Shown in pieces: positions 1 through 13,600 of a DNA stretch of 64,000 nucleotides; position 1 is the stretch's first letter; each line of letters begins with the position of its first letter. Below the pieces are notes generated by a model. It saw only the letters and a list, made by a program, of their open reading frames with translations, was not told the DNA's origin and searched no databases. A program made the translations under genes and the position numbers. Source of the stretch: Penicillium oxalicum (lineage: Eukaryota; Ascomycota; Eurotiomycetes; Eurotiales; Aspergillaceae). The DNA is taken from contig NC_064651.1 of NCBI RefSeq assembly GCF_001723175.1, positions 1,302,001 through 1,366,000 of the forward strand. The letters are read 5' to 3'.

Positions 1-378
1 AATCCGTCTAGTAATATACTGCAGAACATGATATACCTATGCTCAACTTGGATACAGGAAATGCCACAATAAACGACTGGCTGGTGCGCAGAAGTATACT
101 TCTAGTAGGACGGATACCAGTCAGCGGTTTCCCGATCAATAATTACAGCGATATCATCTCCGTAAACAAGATCATTTAGACAACTGAGGTCACCGCAAAG
201 TGAAGGTACCTGCGAGGGTCTGCGCGTGGTCTCCGTAGCGGAAGGGTCCACAGCGCACGCATCAACGATAACCCGATCTCTTATCGAAAGAATCTCGGAG
301 CTGCTGCGGCCAAATCATATCGCGTTTGCGAGTCAATGCGAAGCACATTGTCTCAATTCTTCTAAATTACTCGGTCCA
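1..378. other. Upstream spacer
   Basis: No gene is recognised here. The reading frame of the next gene stays open upstream of its chosen ATG, but the translated upstream part has no family similarity I can name and is treated as 5' leader and promoter. Confidence 0.5.
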
Positions 379-2460
379 ATGTGGCCACGGACCGTACTGA
401 TCCCCCGAGGGGCTTGTCGTCATGGTCATCTATCACTGAGGCTGCCATGCGGAGCACGTAGCTTCGGAGTTACCGCGCAAACAATCTCAGCTCTATGCGA
501 AACCCGGCGTCCTGTTCTCTCCTCATACAAGCTCGACCCTTCTGGACAGAAGCGCTGGATCACACAAAAATACCTGCAGCGTGTCCAAGAAGGCAAGGAT
601 GAATGGGCCCGTCATGCCGAGGAAATTAAGGCGGGAAAGCGGAAGGACTTTGCGACTCATCTGGAGGAGCGCGGGTTGATTCATGATGTTGTTGGGTTAG
701 TGAGAGCATTTTCTCTGATGCCCTCCTGTGAGGCTGCTCAGTGATCAATCTGTAAACTAATCATTTTTTGTTTACTACTAGAGAACGAGAGCTTTTGCAT
801 AAAGTCTTCACCGAGAAGCGCGCAGGTATCTACGTCGGTATCGACCCCACAGCACCTTCGATGCACGTCGGACATATGCTTCCTTTCATGGTGCTGGCCT
901 GGGGCTATGTTTGGGGGTTGCCGGTGACGTTTTTGGTAAGGCTAGATGACCTATCTGGAGTAGGAGAGACAATGACTGATCATCTCACCAGCTTGGTGGT
1001 GCCACATCTCGCGTCGGCGACCCAACCGGACGATTGAAGGGCCGCGACCAAGTACACTCTTCAATTCGCAAGGCGAACATGGCCAGCATGCACATGCAGC
1101 TGAAGAAACTCGGCAGCAGTATCGAGCAGTATGGGCGACGACACGGCTACACGAGAAAACCGATCTGGAAGCGAGCACTACTGAACAACAATACATGGTG
1201 GAACTCAATGCCTTTTATCGAGGTCCTTCGAGATTTGGGCGCATATATGAGACTTGGTCCGATGCTTGGGCGAGACACGTGGGTTTCGTTCACTTCTTCC
1301 CATTGCGCAGGACGCTTTGCTGACAAACAGAAACAGTGTCAAGACTCGACTGAGCCAAGGCGACGGCATGTCTTTTGCCGAATTCTCCTACCCGCTCCTT
1401 CAAGCGTGGGACTGGTGGACGATGTTTCAAAAGGGCACACAAGTGCAAGTTGGTGGAGCTGACCAATATGGAAATATTCTTTTCGGAATGGACGCCGTCA
1501 AGGCGATCAGCCGTAATACGGCAGACGAGCAGCTGCGAAATCCATTGGAATCCGAGTTGGATCGGCCCATTGGCTTCACGACTCCTCTTCTGACTACTTC
1601 GTCTGGTGAAAAGTTTGGAAAGTCCGCGGGCAATGCGATTTGGCTTGACAAGGACATGACTTCAACCTTTGAGCTTTATCAGGTATTCAAATTTCCCTGT
1701 CCGCTGAGTTATCTACGACCTTCTGACAAATTGATAGTTCTTCGTCCGCACACCCGACGACACTGTTGAGAGATATCTTAAGCTGTTCACCTTCATTCCT
1801 CTGCCTGAGATTGCCACCATCATGGAGGAGCAAAATCAGGATCCCTCTAAGCGAATCGCCCAGCACAAACTCGCTTACGAGTTTGTTGAGCTCGTGCACG
1901 GCAAAGATGAAGCTGATGCCGTGTCTCTGCAACATCGTCAACTTTTCCGTCCTCGATCTTCCACGGGCGAGCCGTCGCCCATGCCACGCACCTCCAGCCC
2001 CCCCGCAAGCCATGCTCAGTCTTCAACATCTAGCTTCACGACTCCGCAATCCGGGAATCCCTTCGCATCGCAGACCAACTTTGCAAACATGCCCAACGCC
2101 CGGGTCACTCTTCCCAGATCTCTCGTCTACAATCAGTCGTTCAACAAAATCCTTTGGTCCGCAGGTCTCGTCTCGTCCAAGAGCGAAGGCCACCGCGTCA
2201 TCGTCAACAATGGCGCCTACGTGGGTAGCCGTCCAGGTGACAGCGGACCCATGTCTGATGATCTGGCGTTTACTCCTATTCGCCCGTGGCCTGCGGAGAA
2301 GACCGAGGAGTATATTATCGGAGACAACCTTTTGATGCTGAAGCTTGGAAAGTGGAAGTTCAAGATGGTTGAGATTGTCAGCGACGAGGACTTTCGGGCG
2401 CAGGGGCTGACTGCACCCGGTTGGGAGGAGCTCACCCAGCCTTCAGAGTCAAAGGAGTGA
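379..2460 (+). CDS. MSY1: Mitochondrial tyrosyl-tRNA synthetase
   Basis: Charges mitochondrial tRNA-Tyr. The predicted protein is 608 aa in five exons: 379-695, 782-935, 992-1278, 1337-1682 and 1738-2460. All joins are GT-AG and in frame. The ATG at 379 was chosen because it begins a basic, acid-free leader (MWPRTVLIPRGACRHGH) fitting a mitochondrial presequence. The class I HIGH motif is SMHVGHM in exon 2. LGGATSRVGDPTGR follows the second intron, the tyrosine pocket is at QVGGADQYGN, and KFGKS stands in for KMSKS. The C-terminal part has a Pro/Ser-rich insert and an S4-like RNA-binding domain (FNKILWSAGLVSSKSEGHR). Known of the family: Pezizomycotina mitochondrial TyrRS (Neurospora CYT-18) also help splice group I introns. 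Whether this one does cannot be read from the sequence. Confidence 0.93.
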
Positions 2461-4250
2461 TTTCAATGCGGTTGGTGATCGTCAACCTATGCTTTGGCCA
2501 GAATTATCTTCTGCATTGTCATTCTGGCCTTGCGTTTCATGTACCATAATGTATCATACAGCATACTACTCTATACTTACCTAACTCTTTCCATTCTGTA
2601 ACACGTACCTTTTTTGATTGCTGAGGAAGTAGCACTACCTATATTAAGGATTGCAGTGGTACCCGTCCTAGACATTCCTTCAGATGGCTGTACTTTCTAC
2701 GAAGATGATCCTCATCCTCAAGGTTCATTTGCATGATCTAGGTGACCCAGTTTTGATTTCCATCGCGGTTCTCCATTACAGACAATATTGCTAGCGCTTG
2801 GTTGTAGGATTTCATAGTGAAAGCCCCAAAAGTGGGGAAAAAGAAGAGCGAGGGAGAGGTGAATGTGCAATGCGGAAGACATCATTGAAAGCCTCGTAGT
2901 TTTGCAAAGGGACCAGTAAGTATACAAAAGTTTACTTTGAATAGTACATGTCACAAGATAGTCCAAGAGAGGGTGAACTATGAATGTGCAGTCCGAAGGA
3001 CTGGTTAATATTTCAAAGACTGTGCGAGTTTCTTTGGATGATATGAAATTTGTATATTCTCTTCATGGCATCACCTCCTCGTTGATACAATCCAAGCATA
3101 GTGTAGATAGACAATCGCTGGACTGGCGTAAAGGGGTAAAATAAGCCTGAGGAGCGGGGATGAATGAATTCATTACGTACTTGTTTGATGCGGTTCAGAT
3201 AGAGCTGAACCTACGTATTTACCTAGTCGAGAGATTGTACCTGGGTAGGTACCTAGTAGTAGGATCTCCCGCTGGCTCGGTCAGCTTGTGGACACTCATT
3301 ACGCGGGCAAGAATAGATGGAGAGACAGCAACACCAAGACGGCGAGGGAAAGTATAGAAGAGTAGGAGCTAGAAATATAGCGAGGAAAAATGATGAATAA
3401 TGGAAAATATAGAATAGAGCAAACAGACAAGGGAGATTGCGAGAGCAGGCTCTCCAGTATCGTTGGACTAGACTGAGATTGAAATCCTTTATCTACTAGG
3501 GAACTTAGGTTCCTTCTTAGTAGCTTCCCCGTGCCGCAAAGCGATTTTTGTCCGCATCCAAGTATAAAGTGGTACATCATACTAATTCTTAACTCACGCA
3601 AGGCTTGTCAAGTTCGACTGGGGAATGGTGAAAATAAACAGGTGAATGGTCGCGCTCAGATCTCCAAGTTCTGCCTTATCGGCAAACGCAATCGTCTAAA
3701 TCGACGAAAGTAGAAGGACTTGCAGTATGTCGGCGGCAAGCGAAGAAGGACTGGGCCATGTCAAGGGAGAATGAGGCTAGTATCCTCGAGAGAATGTTGA
3801 CGCCTGTCTCAATTTACGTGGCAAATCCCCTCATGAGTCTCGAGGACACGAGACACGAGACACGAATCGTCCTTGTTCATGACCGGGATTTGGACACCCC
3901 TGCCGGCTTGAGAGGAGGGGGCCAGATGGCCCGTCAAGTTGTTGGCTAGGCAGGAGAACTCATCGAATTAGAGATCGTGCATGGTTCATGCAGTATGCAG
4001 CGTGGCCGACGGGCGTCTAGCGAAGTAGTAAACGGAACTGCACGTTGCATGGATGCCTCATGCTGCGCTGGCAAACACCTCTTTGCATCATCAAGCCCTC
4101 GCTTCTGATTTCATGACTTTCTTCTATCTCCCCCCTCTTTTGAAGGTTCATTTGCTCTGTTCTCCCCATCCAACCGGACGAGTTCAGCATCACAAGTGTA
4201 TCCAACAACATAGGAATCATTCCATAAACTCACATCAGCGATACGACGAG
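2461..4250. other. Intergenic region, 1.8 kb
   Basis: Between MSY1 and the DDX60-like gene. Only short open frames without recognisable similarity are present. A CCTAG/GGTAGGTACCTAG-type cluster lies at about 3238-3258. The CT-rich stretch at about 4110-4170 probably belongs to the promoter or leader of the downstream helicase. Confidence 0.5.
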
Positions 4251-7200
4251 ATGGAGCCCCGACAACTTCAAGCATGGTTGGTCACCCCAAGTAAAGCACG
4301 CGGGTGGTACTTTTGCATTTTTGGGGTACACAACTCTACTATTCTTGACACTGACACCAGTCCAGGTACGACAAGTTGCCCTCCAGGACAGTCGACCTTG
4401 TTGGGGACTATGCCGGTGATGAGCTATTTATTATCGATGGAGATTCTCTTCTGCTACATGTCTTCTCTGATAGCAAACTCGATTTTTCTCCTGGGTTCCA
4501 GATCCTCCATGCCATCTACCTCATTGAGACATTCCTCCACAAACTCCAAAGACGACGATGCGTCTTTCACATTGCATTTTCCGCCGAGAATGCTAATTTA
4601 TGTATTCCCATTGGAGTTGAACCCCAACGCCGTTACCGGTATCTTTTGACACGAGAGATCGTCATTCGGCATCTCAAGGAACATGCCTCTGCTGAAGAAT
4701 TCGCGGTGCCTGTCCACGAGCTCAAGAGCTACGAGTCTGACGAGTTCTTCCAGTACCTTCGAAGGGTCGGCGCATACTTCTTCATGTGCCACGATGGGGC
4801 TTTCCCGAAGCACCTCCTGGAGCAGGGTCAGTTGGACTCAGATGACACCGATTCTTCCATGAGTGACGAAGAATCAATGGAAGGAAACGAAATGTCACAA
4901 AAGAACGTGACAGTCGATGCTTCTATGACCCAAGCGTTTCAGTGTCGAACGGGCCTGCGAAAGATGATATACCGGCTCATGATGCACGGCTACAATGTTG
5001 CACTGATCAATGAATTGGAATTCAGGGATACCAAGGTGAGCCTTTTGATCGTACAGATTCCGATTCAGGTCCCTTCTAACGCGAAGTAGATCATGTCGAT
5101 AATCGTTGAGCGCCCATCAAGCAACAGTCAAAGTCGACACAAACCCATCGAGACGAGAAATACGCGAGAAGAAGATTCCGACAGCAGTGACTCCTTCGCC
5201 GTCCGCTCGGAAGACGACGGGAGCTTAGAATCATTATTTGATGATTACCAGAACCCTGCTTGGCCAATTCCAGAGAAGACTCTCTGTGACTCAGCCAACC
5301 CGCGGGGGGTGGACTTGATTCTAAACGCACTGAGGGCAATGACCATGGATTTCACACAGCGTGAATATCTTACCGTGACTACTATCATCGTGATGATGGA
5401 ATCAGGTGTTATCTCCAAGACTGAGATGGGGGCAGCCCGAGCCTTGCTTCTACACACGGTCCTTCTGCGGGATTGCCAGCTGTCGGACCGTGCGATTGCA
5501 CACACAGCTGGTTCAGAAGAACAACGCATGTTAAATGAGTTCGCTCGGGTGGGTCACAAGATCTTGAGCTCGAATACCTGGCAGAATGTAATGGAGCCTG
5601 GGCACGCCAAGTTCGATCTGTATGATCTTCTTGATGGGCGACTCTTCTCCCTTCTAGCTTCAAATATGGACTGTCGCCCGCCAACGGACATAGTGAGCTC
5701 TTTCAGCTGGTCGAAGTTCGAACAATTATGTACGACACTCAAGGAGCTCTTTGACTTTAGTGTGGAAATCTCAGATCTCATCTCAGACAAGAGGCCTCAC
5801 AAGTCTCAAAAACATGCCACAAAGAAGTCAAAGCCCAACAAGAAATTCTGGCGCAATCAAGGACAGCAGAAGGTTTCCGAAGCGGAACATCTTGTCTTGC
5901 CATTTGAAAATCCCGTTTTTGACTCTCACCTGCAACCGGTGCATCTGTCTATTGATGACACCGTTGAAGACGTAGGCGCATCGGAGCCTTCCAAGACCTT
6001 CAAGGAGCTGAGCCATTGGCACAACGCCAAACGACCACTTGATACCAAGTCTGGTAACAATTTTGACCCGTGGCAGAAGAGATTTATCATGCGACGCAAT
6101 GCCATTTTTATGGCAGAAATGAGAGACTATGCTGCCAGCTTGACAAACGCCACAGGCGCAATCCTTGAGCCAGAAACTGTGTTCGTGAAATCCGCCAAGG
6201 ATGACAAGAGAAAAGCAAAATTTGTTGCAGGCTCAAATAAAAACTCAACGTCCTCAGCCCACCTGCCAAAGAAAAAATCCCATACTGCGGCAAAGCCAGC
6301 AGTGCGAGACCAGGCCGCAAAGCTCATGATGGCAAAGCAAGCCGAGGTGCGCGACAAAGTCATAAAAAAATGGATCTTCATCAGAAAGGGCCTCGACAAG
6401 GAGCTTGACCTCGTCAACAGATATGTTAAAGTCAAAGAGTATTTCACCAGCAAACAAGTGGACAAAAGCGACGCTGTCGGTGCGGAGATTCTCACGTATC
6501 AGTTGGATACCTTGGTACGACTGTTGCGGGACAGTGCCAAAAGCAACCGTCAGCAATCCATTCCCACCATCATGTCATTCATCTGGGAAACTATCTGGCA
6601 GATCTCCAAACTGCAAGATACTCTAACAGTGGACATAGTCACCTACGTGACCGATGTCAGTAAGATACTGGGCTTACCAGGGGTAAAGCTCGAAGCTCAC
6701 AGCGATCAGCAACTTTCATTTCAATGTGTCCCTTTGACCAAGAAGGACTTAGGGGCTGCTAAATTGTCGACTTCGCCAATTGAATTTCAGCTTCTTCACG
6801 GCGGTCCCTTCATGGATCGTAATGTGGATTCTGCTCCCGACAGTCGTGTTCACGACTTCGAGCCTGATAGATGGCAACGCGAAGTGCTGGACCAGATTGA
6901 CGCTAAAACCAGCGTCTTTGTTGTTGCACCCACAAGTTCCGGAAAAACTTTCATCTCGTGAGTTCTGTTGCATCTTGCACCTCTATTATATTCTTCACGA
7001 GGACTTTTCACATTTACAAATGGCTTACGTCGGCATGAACAGGTTTTACGCAATGAAACAAATTCTGGAGGAAGATGATGATGGAATCCTCGTCTATGTC
7101 GCTCCGACAAAAGCTTTGGTCAATCAGATTGCTGCGGAAGTCCAGGCAAGATTCTCAAAGTCGTATCGATTTGACGGCAAGTCGGTTTGGGCTATCCATA

Positions 7201-10172
7201 CTCGTGATTATCGTATCAACAACCCTGCTGGCTGCCAAGTTCTCATTACCGTTCCACATATCCTTCAGATCATGTTGCTTGCGCCGTCGAATGCACAATC
7301 TTGGTCATCCAGAGTGAAAAGAATTATCTTCGACGAGGTTCATTGCATCGGCCAGGCCGAAGACGGCGTGGTGTGGGAGCAGCTCTTGTTGATGGCCCCT
7401 TGTCCAATTATCGCTCTCTCCGCCACTGTAGGCAATCCTCAAGAATTCTGTGAATGGCTCGCAATGACTCAAAAGGCTACCGGGACCGATTTGAAGACGA
7501 TTGAACATCGGCAACGATACTCGGATCTGCGAAAATACGTCTATCATCCACCGACTCGTTTCGCCTTTGGTGGATTTTCAGAGCCCCCAAAGCTCTCTCC
7601 TCTTGGTCTTGATGAAACATCTTATATGAGATTTGTGCATCCAGTCTCCAGTCTCTTTGACCGCTCAAGGGGGATGCCTGAAGATTTGAGCTTTGAACCG
7701 CGTGACTGTCTTACGCTTTGGGAAGCTATGAAAAAGCACGAGTGCCCGGGATACCTCGTGGATCCATCTGTAGATCCAAATATATGTCTTCCAGCATTGG
7801 TCCGGAAGGTGGATGTCGTGAGGTGGGAATCACAGCTGAAAGCGCTCTTGAGAAGCTGGATGAGTGACCATGCATCGCCTTTCGACAAGGTGATGGAGGA
7901 GTTGTCGCGATCAACGGTCCACACGCGGAGACCGGACCTGTTCAGCTCGGTAAAAGGTCGAAGTGAGCATACCTCCGTGAGGTCTGTCAACACTGGCAAT
8001 GTCTTGGAGACGACACTTCCTCTTATCTGCACCTTACATGGCCAAAATGCACTACCTGCCTTATTCTTCAACTATGACCGCAGCATGTGCGAACGTATTT
8101 GCAAAAACTTGCTCGAACATTTTACTTCCGCCGAAAAGAAGTGGAAGGACACAGATCCCACTTGGAAACGAAAGATTGAAAAGTGGGACGAATGGAAGAT
8201 TGAACGCGCAAAAACCAGCAAAAAGGGATTGCCGAAGGCTTCCAAAAATGTCAGTGGGCGTGACGAGATGTCACGCGCAGAACGCGAACGAGAGACTGCC
8301 TCGACAGAAGTCAGTCAGTTTGAATCTTTCGATCCTGACGCTCCAGTCGACGGGTTTCATATTGCCGACATTAAGAAACTGTCCCCCTCGATCTTCCAGC
8401 AATATGCAGATCAGCTTGGCCATCGGGGGGTACCCCAATGGCTAATCTCAGCGTTGCAACGTGGGATCGGTGTTCACCATGCTGGTATGAATCGAAAATA
8501 TCGCCAGGTTTGCGAAATTCTGTTCCGCAAAGGATATCTACGGGTCGTCATTGCCACCGGTACTTTGGCTCTGGGTATCAACATGCCTTGTAAAACGGTG
8601 GTTTTCTCAGGAGATTCGGTGTTCCTCACCGCGCTGAACTATCGCCAGGCTTCTGGTCGGGCTGGCCGTCGAGGCTTTGACGTGCTTGGAAACGTGGTAT
8701 TCCAAAACATCTCAGATACGAAAGTCTATCGTCTCATGAGCTCGAGACTTCCACATTTGAATGGCCACTTTCCGATTACCACCAGTCTGGTGCTCCGACT
8801 GTGCAACCTTTTGCATGAGTCGAAGAACGCCCCGTTCGCAGTCAGGGCAATCAATTCCATCTTGACCAGTCCGCGAATCTATCTTGGTGGAGCAGAAATG
8901 AGGCACACAGTGCTTCATCATCTGCGATTTTCCTTGGAGTACCTTCGACGCAACGACCTGCTGTCCCGACATGGTGCTCCTTTGAATTTTGCCGGATGTG
9001 TTGGCCATCTCTACTATACTGAAAACTCCAGTTTCGCTTTCCACGCTTTGTTGAACTCAGGGTTCTTCCACAAACTTTGCAGGCCACTTTCAAGCTCAAG
9101 GGATAAAACAACCACCCTGCGCTCGCTCATGCTCGTCTTGTCACACTTGTTTGGCCGTCAACCCATCCGCCAAGCCAACCTTGAAAACATCAAAGCCAAG
9201 ACTCAAAAATCGACATCCGTCGTCGTTTTGCCTCCCATGCCATCGAGGGCGGTCAAGATTCTCAAGAAGCACAACCAAGAGACCCTCCGTATTTACACTG
9301 CGTACGTTGCTACATTTATCGAGCAGCATGTTACCGAGCCTGACCGTACCCTCCCCTTGACGAAGATCGAATGTGGAGGTGAAACAGCAATGGCCGAACT
9401 CAGCAGCTTTCTCTCCGAATTCAAAGCAGAGGTCCGCATTGCCTCTCCCTTTTATGCGCTGTCGGGTCAGGGCGATGAATGTCGTCATATCTCAGATCTC
9501 TGTCAGATTGTCCGGAGCGGAGTATGGCTTGAAGAAGCTGTCGTGCCATATGTGGGGGTTCACCCCGAGGAAGTTGCGCCGCTCAACGCGTACCTTTATG
9601 ATTTCTTCAAGCATGGCAATGTTACCGCATTGATCCACGAAAATGGTATCCGTAGAGGTGATCTGTGGTTTTTGCTCAACGACTTTTCTCTCGTGCTTGC
9701 GACAATCGTGACAAGCCTGGAAAACTTCTTGAAACTGACACCAGACACGGACCTTGATATGCTGGACGTGATGGGACAAGGAGAGGCTTATGAACTGGAG
9801 TTGGACGACGAGGGCATAGAATTCGATGAGAAGATGACGGTCCCTAATCAAGCAACTAAAGCCCAATCACCCAGGACAACCATGGCCTCGCCCGCACCTG
9901 CCACGCGCACGAAGTCTAAGGGCAGTCTTGTGGCGGAAAATTGGGATGATGATCTCAGCGATGCACCCAACGAGGTGGATGAAGAGCCGGAAGCCCCATC
10001 ACCGTGGAAAACAAGAGCAGCTCGACGCGAAGGCAGGAAGTTCCCCAAGGCAACGGTGCAAAAGTCCTCTGCCGCGTCTGATTCCGAGGACGGTCGCATT
10101 TTACTCGTTTTGAAGGCTTTCAAAATGCTGCAGAGCGAGTTCAACGAGAAATTCCGCGCATTCTGGGCTTGA
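4251..10172 (+). CDS. DDX60-like SKI2-family DEAD/DEAH RNA helicase
   Basis: Large superfamily II helicase of 1907 aa from exons 4251-4306, 4366-5035, 5090-6957 and 7043-10172. The first intron was placed so that the join reads RGWYDKL, leading into the DLVGDYAGDE N-terminal block. Walker A is APTSSGKTF (about residue 855), split from the next segment by the 85-nt third intron. The DEVH box is IIFDEVHCIGQ (about 962), motif III is LSATVGNP, and the C-terminal helicase lobe has IATGTLALGINMP and QASGRAGRRGFD (about 1400). A lysine-rich segment lies at about 6180-6360 and an acidic, disordered tail after about 9760. DDX60 in vertebrates is linked to antiviral RNA sensing and exosome-type RNA turnover. 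The fungal role is not established, and cytoplasmic RNA surveillance is inference. The length is somewhat above the animal protein. It lies 437 bp upstream of MSH6 on the same strand. Confidence 0.93.
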
Positions 10173-10609
10173 TTCATACCAGTGTATTGTTCAAGTATAT
10201 GTTTTGACGTTCCATTTTAGCTCGATGAACAATATTCTTTTCCAAACGATAAAAATGGAGCATTCTTTATTTCGTATAACCAAAGATACCATAAGAATTA
10301 AAGTGCCAGTCAAGCACTGCCTAAAAATAACCTGGGTCAGGTTGACGGTGTCGACCACATAGTTTTTCCTTTCGATTGACTGGTCGAAACACGGAGATGC
10401 CAAGCCGGGGACTGGAACCACTCAACGCGTCGACAGGACGCGATTCGCGCCTTATCGGTTATCGTCTCAAGTTCCATCCGCGCTCCCTTGACATCCGAAT
10501 TGCTCTCGTTCACTTCGGACCGGTCGCACCGCGCGAACAAGACACACTTGACTGACATTGGAATTTGTTTTTGAAAGCTGATTCACGACAGGGTTTGGAA
10601 ACAGAAAGA
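10173..10609. other. Intergenic region between helicase and MSH6
   Basis: 437 bp holding the 3' end of the helicase transcript and the MSH6 promoter. An AT-rich stretch at about 10195-10310 fits a polyadenylation region. No gene is seen. Confidence 0.5.
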
Positions 10610-13600
10610 ATGGCCAAAGATTCGGGGATATCGCCGTCTGCGACCCCCCCTCCAGCGGCATTGAAGCGGACGACGTCGAGCACGCAAAACATGAAGAACC
10701 AGAAATCCATCCTTGGATTCTTTCAAAAGTCTTCTCCGGCGACACCATCCAGCAATAAACCCCGTGAGCCTGAGTCTTCTCCGGCTCAACGAGCCGGTGA
10801 GCAGCGAAGAGGAAGTGCAATCAAGCCAACACCGAAGAGGAGTTTCTCGAGCTTTGCTGGGGATCTTACCCCAGTCCCTAGCAGTGACTTGCCCGTACCG
10901 GACGAAGAGGAGGTAGTTGGAAATGGGACGAAAGTATGGTCAAAGGCACTTCTACCTTCAAGAAATCTTGCGCTGACACCTGCATCTTCCCTCTTCCAGC
11001 CTACACCTGACGAATCCCAAGAGAATGCAATGACTCCATCGCGGCGTGTATGTACCGAACCCCTCTAAAAGGACTCAGTAAAGTGGCGACGCTCATAAAG
11101 GGTTCTCTTGCCAGGCCAAAAAGAAGCAGATCAGCTATAAGGAATCGGATTCCGAAGGTGAAGATGACGATGAGGTCATTTTCCGCCCAAGCCGGAAGGC
11201 CAGCACAAACGGACGCGCAGCAAAACGGAGAAAAACCGTTGAGGATAGCGATGATGAATTCGAGGGTGCCGACGCGATCGGATACTCGGATGACGGTAGG
11301 CGTACTGGCCTCGTCGCGTATGGGCTTTTCGCTGATCAGGCTACAGAAATGGAGGATTTTATCGTTGCCGACGAGTCTGATGAAGAGTCCGCACCGAAAA
11401 AACGTAAACGACCTGCCGCGGCGCCTTCGCGGAAGAGCGTAAATCGGGCTCCTTCTTCACCACCACCCCCGCCGGCCGAAGACGATCTTGACCTGGATTT
11501 GCCAGAGGGCTCAGCCGGAACGGCCTTGCAGTGGAAATTTGATCCCGAAAACGTTGAGCCGCGAAAGGAGCGCGCAGTCCAACACCAGTCAAACTCAGCG
11601 ACGGGCACGAAGAAAGAGAAAGCCCATACAAGAGAGCCTGAGGATCGCTACCCTTGGCTGGCAAATATCAAAGACATCGATGGAAATCCCCCTGGACATC
11701 CCGACTATGATCCTCGCACCATCTACATTCCCCCATTGGCCTGGTCCAAATTTTCACCATTCGAGAAACAATATTGGGAGATCAAGCAAAAGTTCTGGGA
11801 TACGGTGGTCTTCTTCAAGAAGGGCAAATTCTACGAGCTTTATGAAAATGACGCCACAATTGGCCATCAGCTGTTTGATCTCAAACTCACCGATCGTGTC
11901 AATATGCGGATGGTCGGTGTCCCCGAGATGAGTCTGTCCCACTGGGCCAATCAATTTGTTGCCAAGGGATTCAAGATCGCTCGCGTGGATCAATCCGAGT
12001 CTGCGCTTGGAAAGGAAATGCGCGAACGAGACGCGAAAAAGGGTGGCAAGGAAGACAAGATCATCAAGCGTGAGCTAGCTTGTGTCCTCACCGGAGGAAC
12101 CCTCGTTGAGGGATCCATGCTCCAGGACGACATGTCTACGTACTGCGTTGCCGTCAAGGAGGCAATCGTGGATGATCGCCCTGCCTTTGGTCTGGCCTTT
12201 GTGGATACCGCAACGGGCCAGTTCTTCATTTCTGAGTTTATCGACGACCTGGATATGACCAAGTTCGAAACGTTCGTGGCACAGACAAGACCCCAGGAAA
12301 TGCTTCTGGAGAGGGGCTGTGTGTCATCAAAAGTGATGCGTATTCTCAAGAACAACACGGGGCCTACAACCATTTGGAATTACCTGAAACCAGGCAAGGA
12401 ATTCTGGGAGGCGGACATTACTCTGAAGGAGCTTGATGCCTGTGAGTACTTTGTCTCGCAGGACGATGACAACATCACAGCCTGGCCCGAAGCACTGCGT
12501 GATGCCCGAGACAAAGAGCTCCTCATGTCTGCCTTTGGTGCTCTCACGCAGTATCTCCGAGTTCTCAAGATTGAGCGAGATCTGATTACCATTGGCAATT
12601 TTTCCTGGTACGACCCCATCAAGAAGGCTTCCAGTCTCGTCTTGGATGGACAGACTTTGATCAACATGGAAATCTTTGCCAATTCGTTCGACGGTGGTCA
12701 AGAGGGCACTCTGTTCCAGCTTTTGAATCGTTGCATCACTCCATTTGGGAAGCGTACGTTTAAGCAATGGGTATGCCATCCTTTAATGGACGCAAAGCGG
12801 ATCAATGCAAGGCTTGATGCTGTTGATGCCTTCAATGCGGATCCCAGTACTCGGGATCAATTTTCTTCGCAATTGACCAAAATGCCGGATCTTGAACGCC
12901 TCATTTCGCGTGTCCATGCCGGCGTCTGCAAGGCTCAAGACTTTGTTCGCGTCCTCGAGGGATTTGAGCAAATCGAGTACACCATGGGTTTGCTCAGGGA
13001 AAGCGGTTCCGGAGACGGTATCATCGGTCAGCTTATTGAGGGAATGCCAGACCTCACATCATTACTGTCGTATTGGAAAACCGCGTTTGATCGACCGAAG
13101 GCGAAAGAGAATGGGATTTTGGTTCCCGAAGCTGGCGTCGAGGACGACTTTGACAGATCACAGGAGACCATTGAACAGCTTCACAAAGATCTCGACAATC
13201 TCTTGAAGAAGGCCCGTCGCGACTTGGGCTCCACTGCCATCTGCTATCGTGACAACGGAAAGGAGATCTATCAACTCGAAGTTCCAATCAAGGTCAAGAA
13301 CATCCCGAAGAACTGGGATCAAATGTCCGCAACCAAGCAGGTGAAACGATACTACTTCCCCGAACTTCGCAGCCTGATTCGAAAATTGCAAGAGGCCCAA
13401 GAAACCCACAGTCAAATCGTGAAGGAGGTCGCTGGTCGATTCCATGCTCGATTCGATGAGCACTACGGCACATGGCTTGCGGCTGTACGTATCGTTGCAC
13501 AGCTAGATTGTCTGATCAGTTTGGCCAAGGCTTCTGCCTCACTCGGGCAACCGAGCTGCCGTCCTATCTTTGTGGAAGAAAAGCGCAGCGTCCTCGAATT

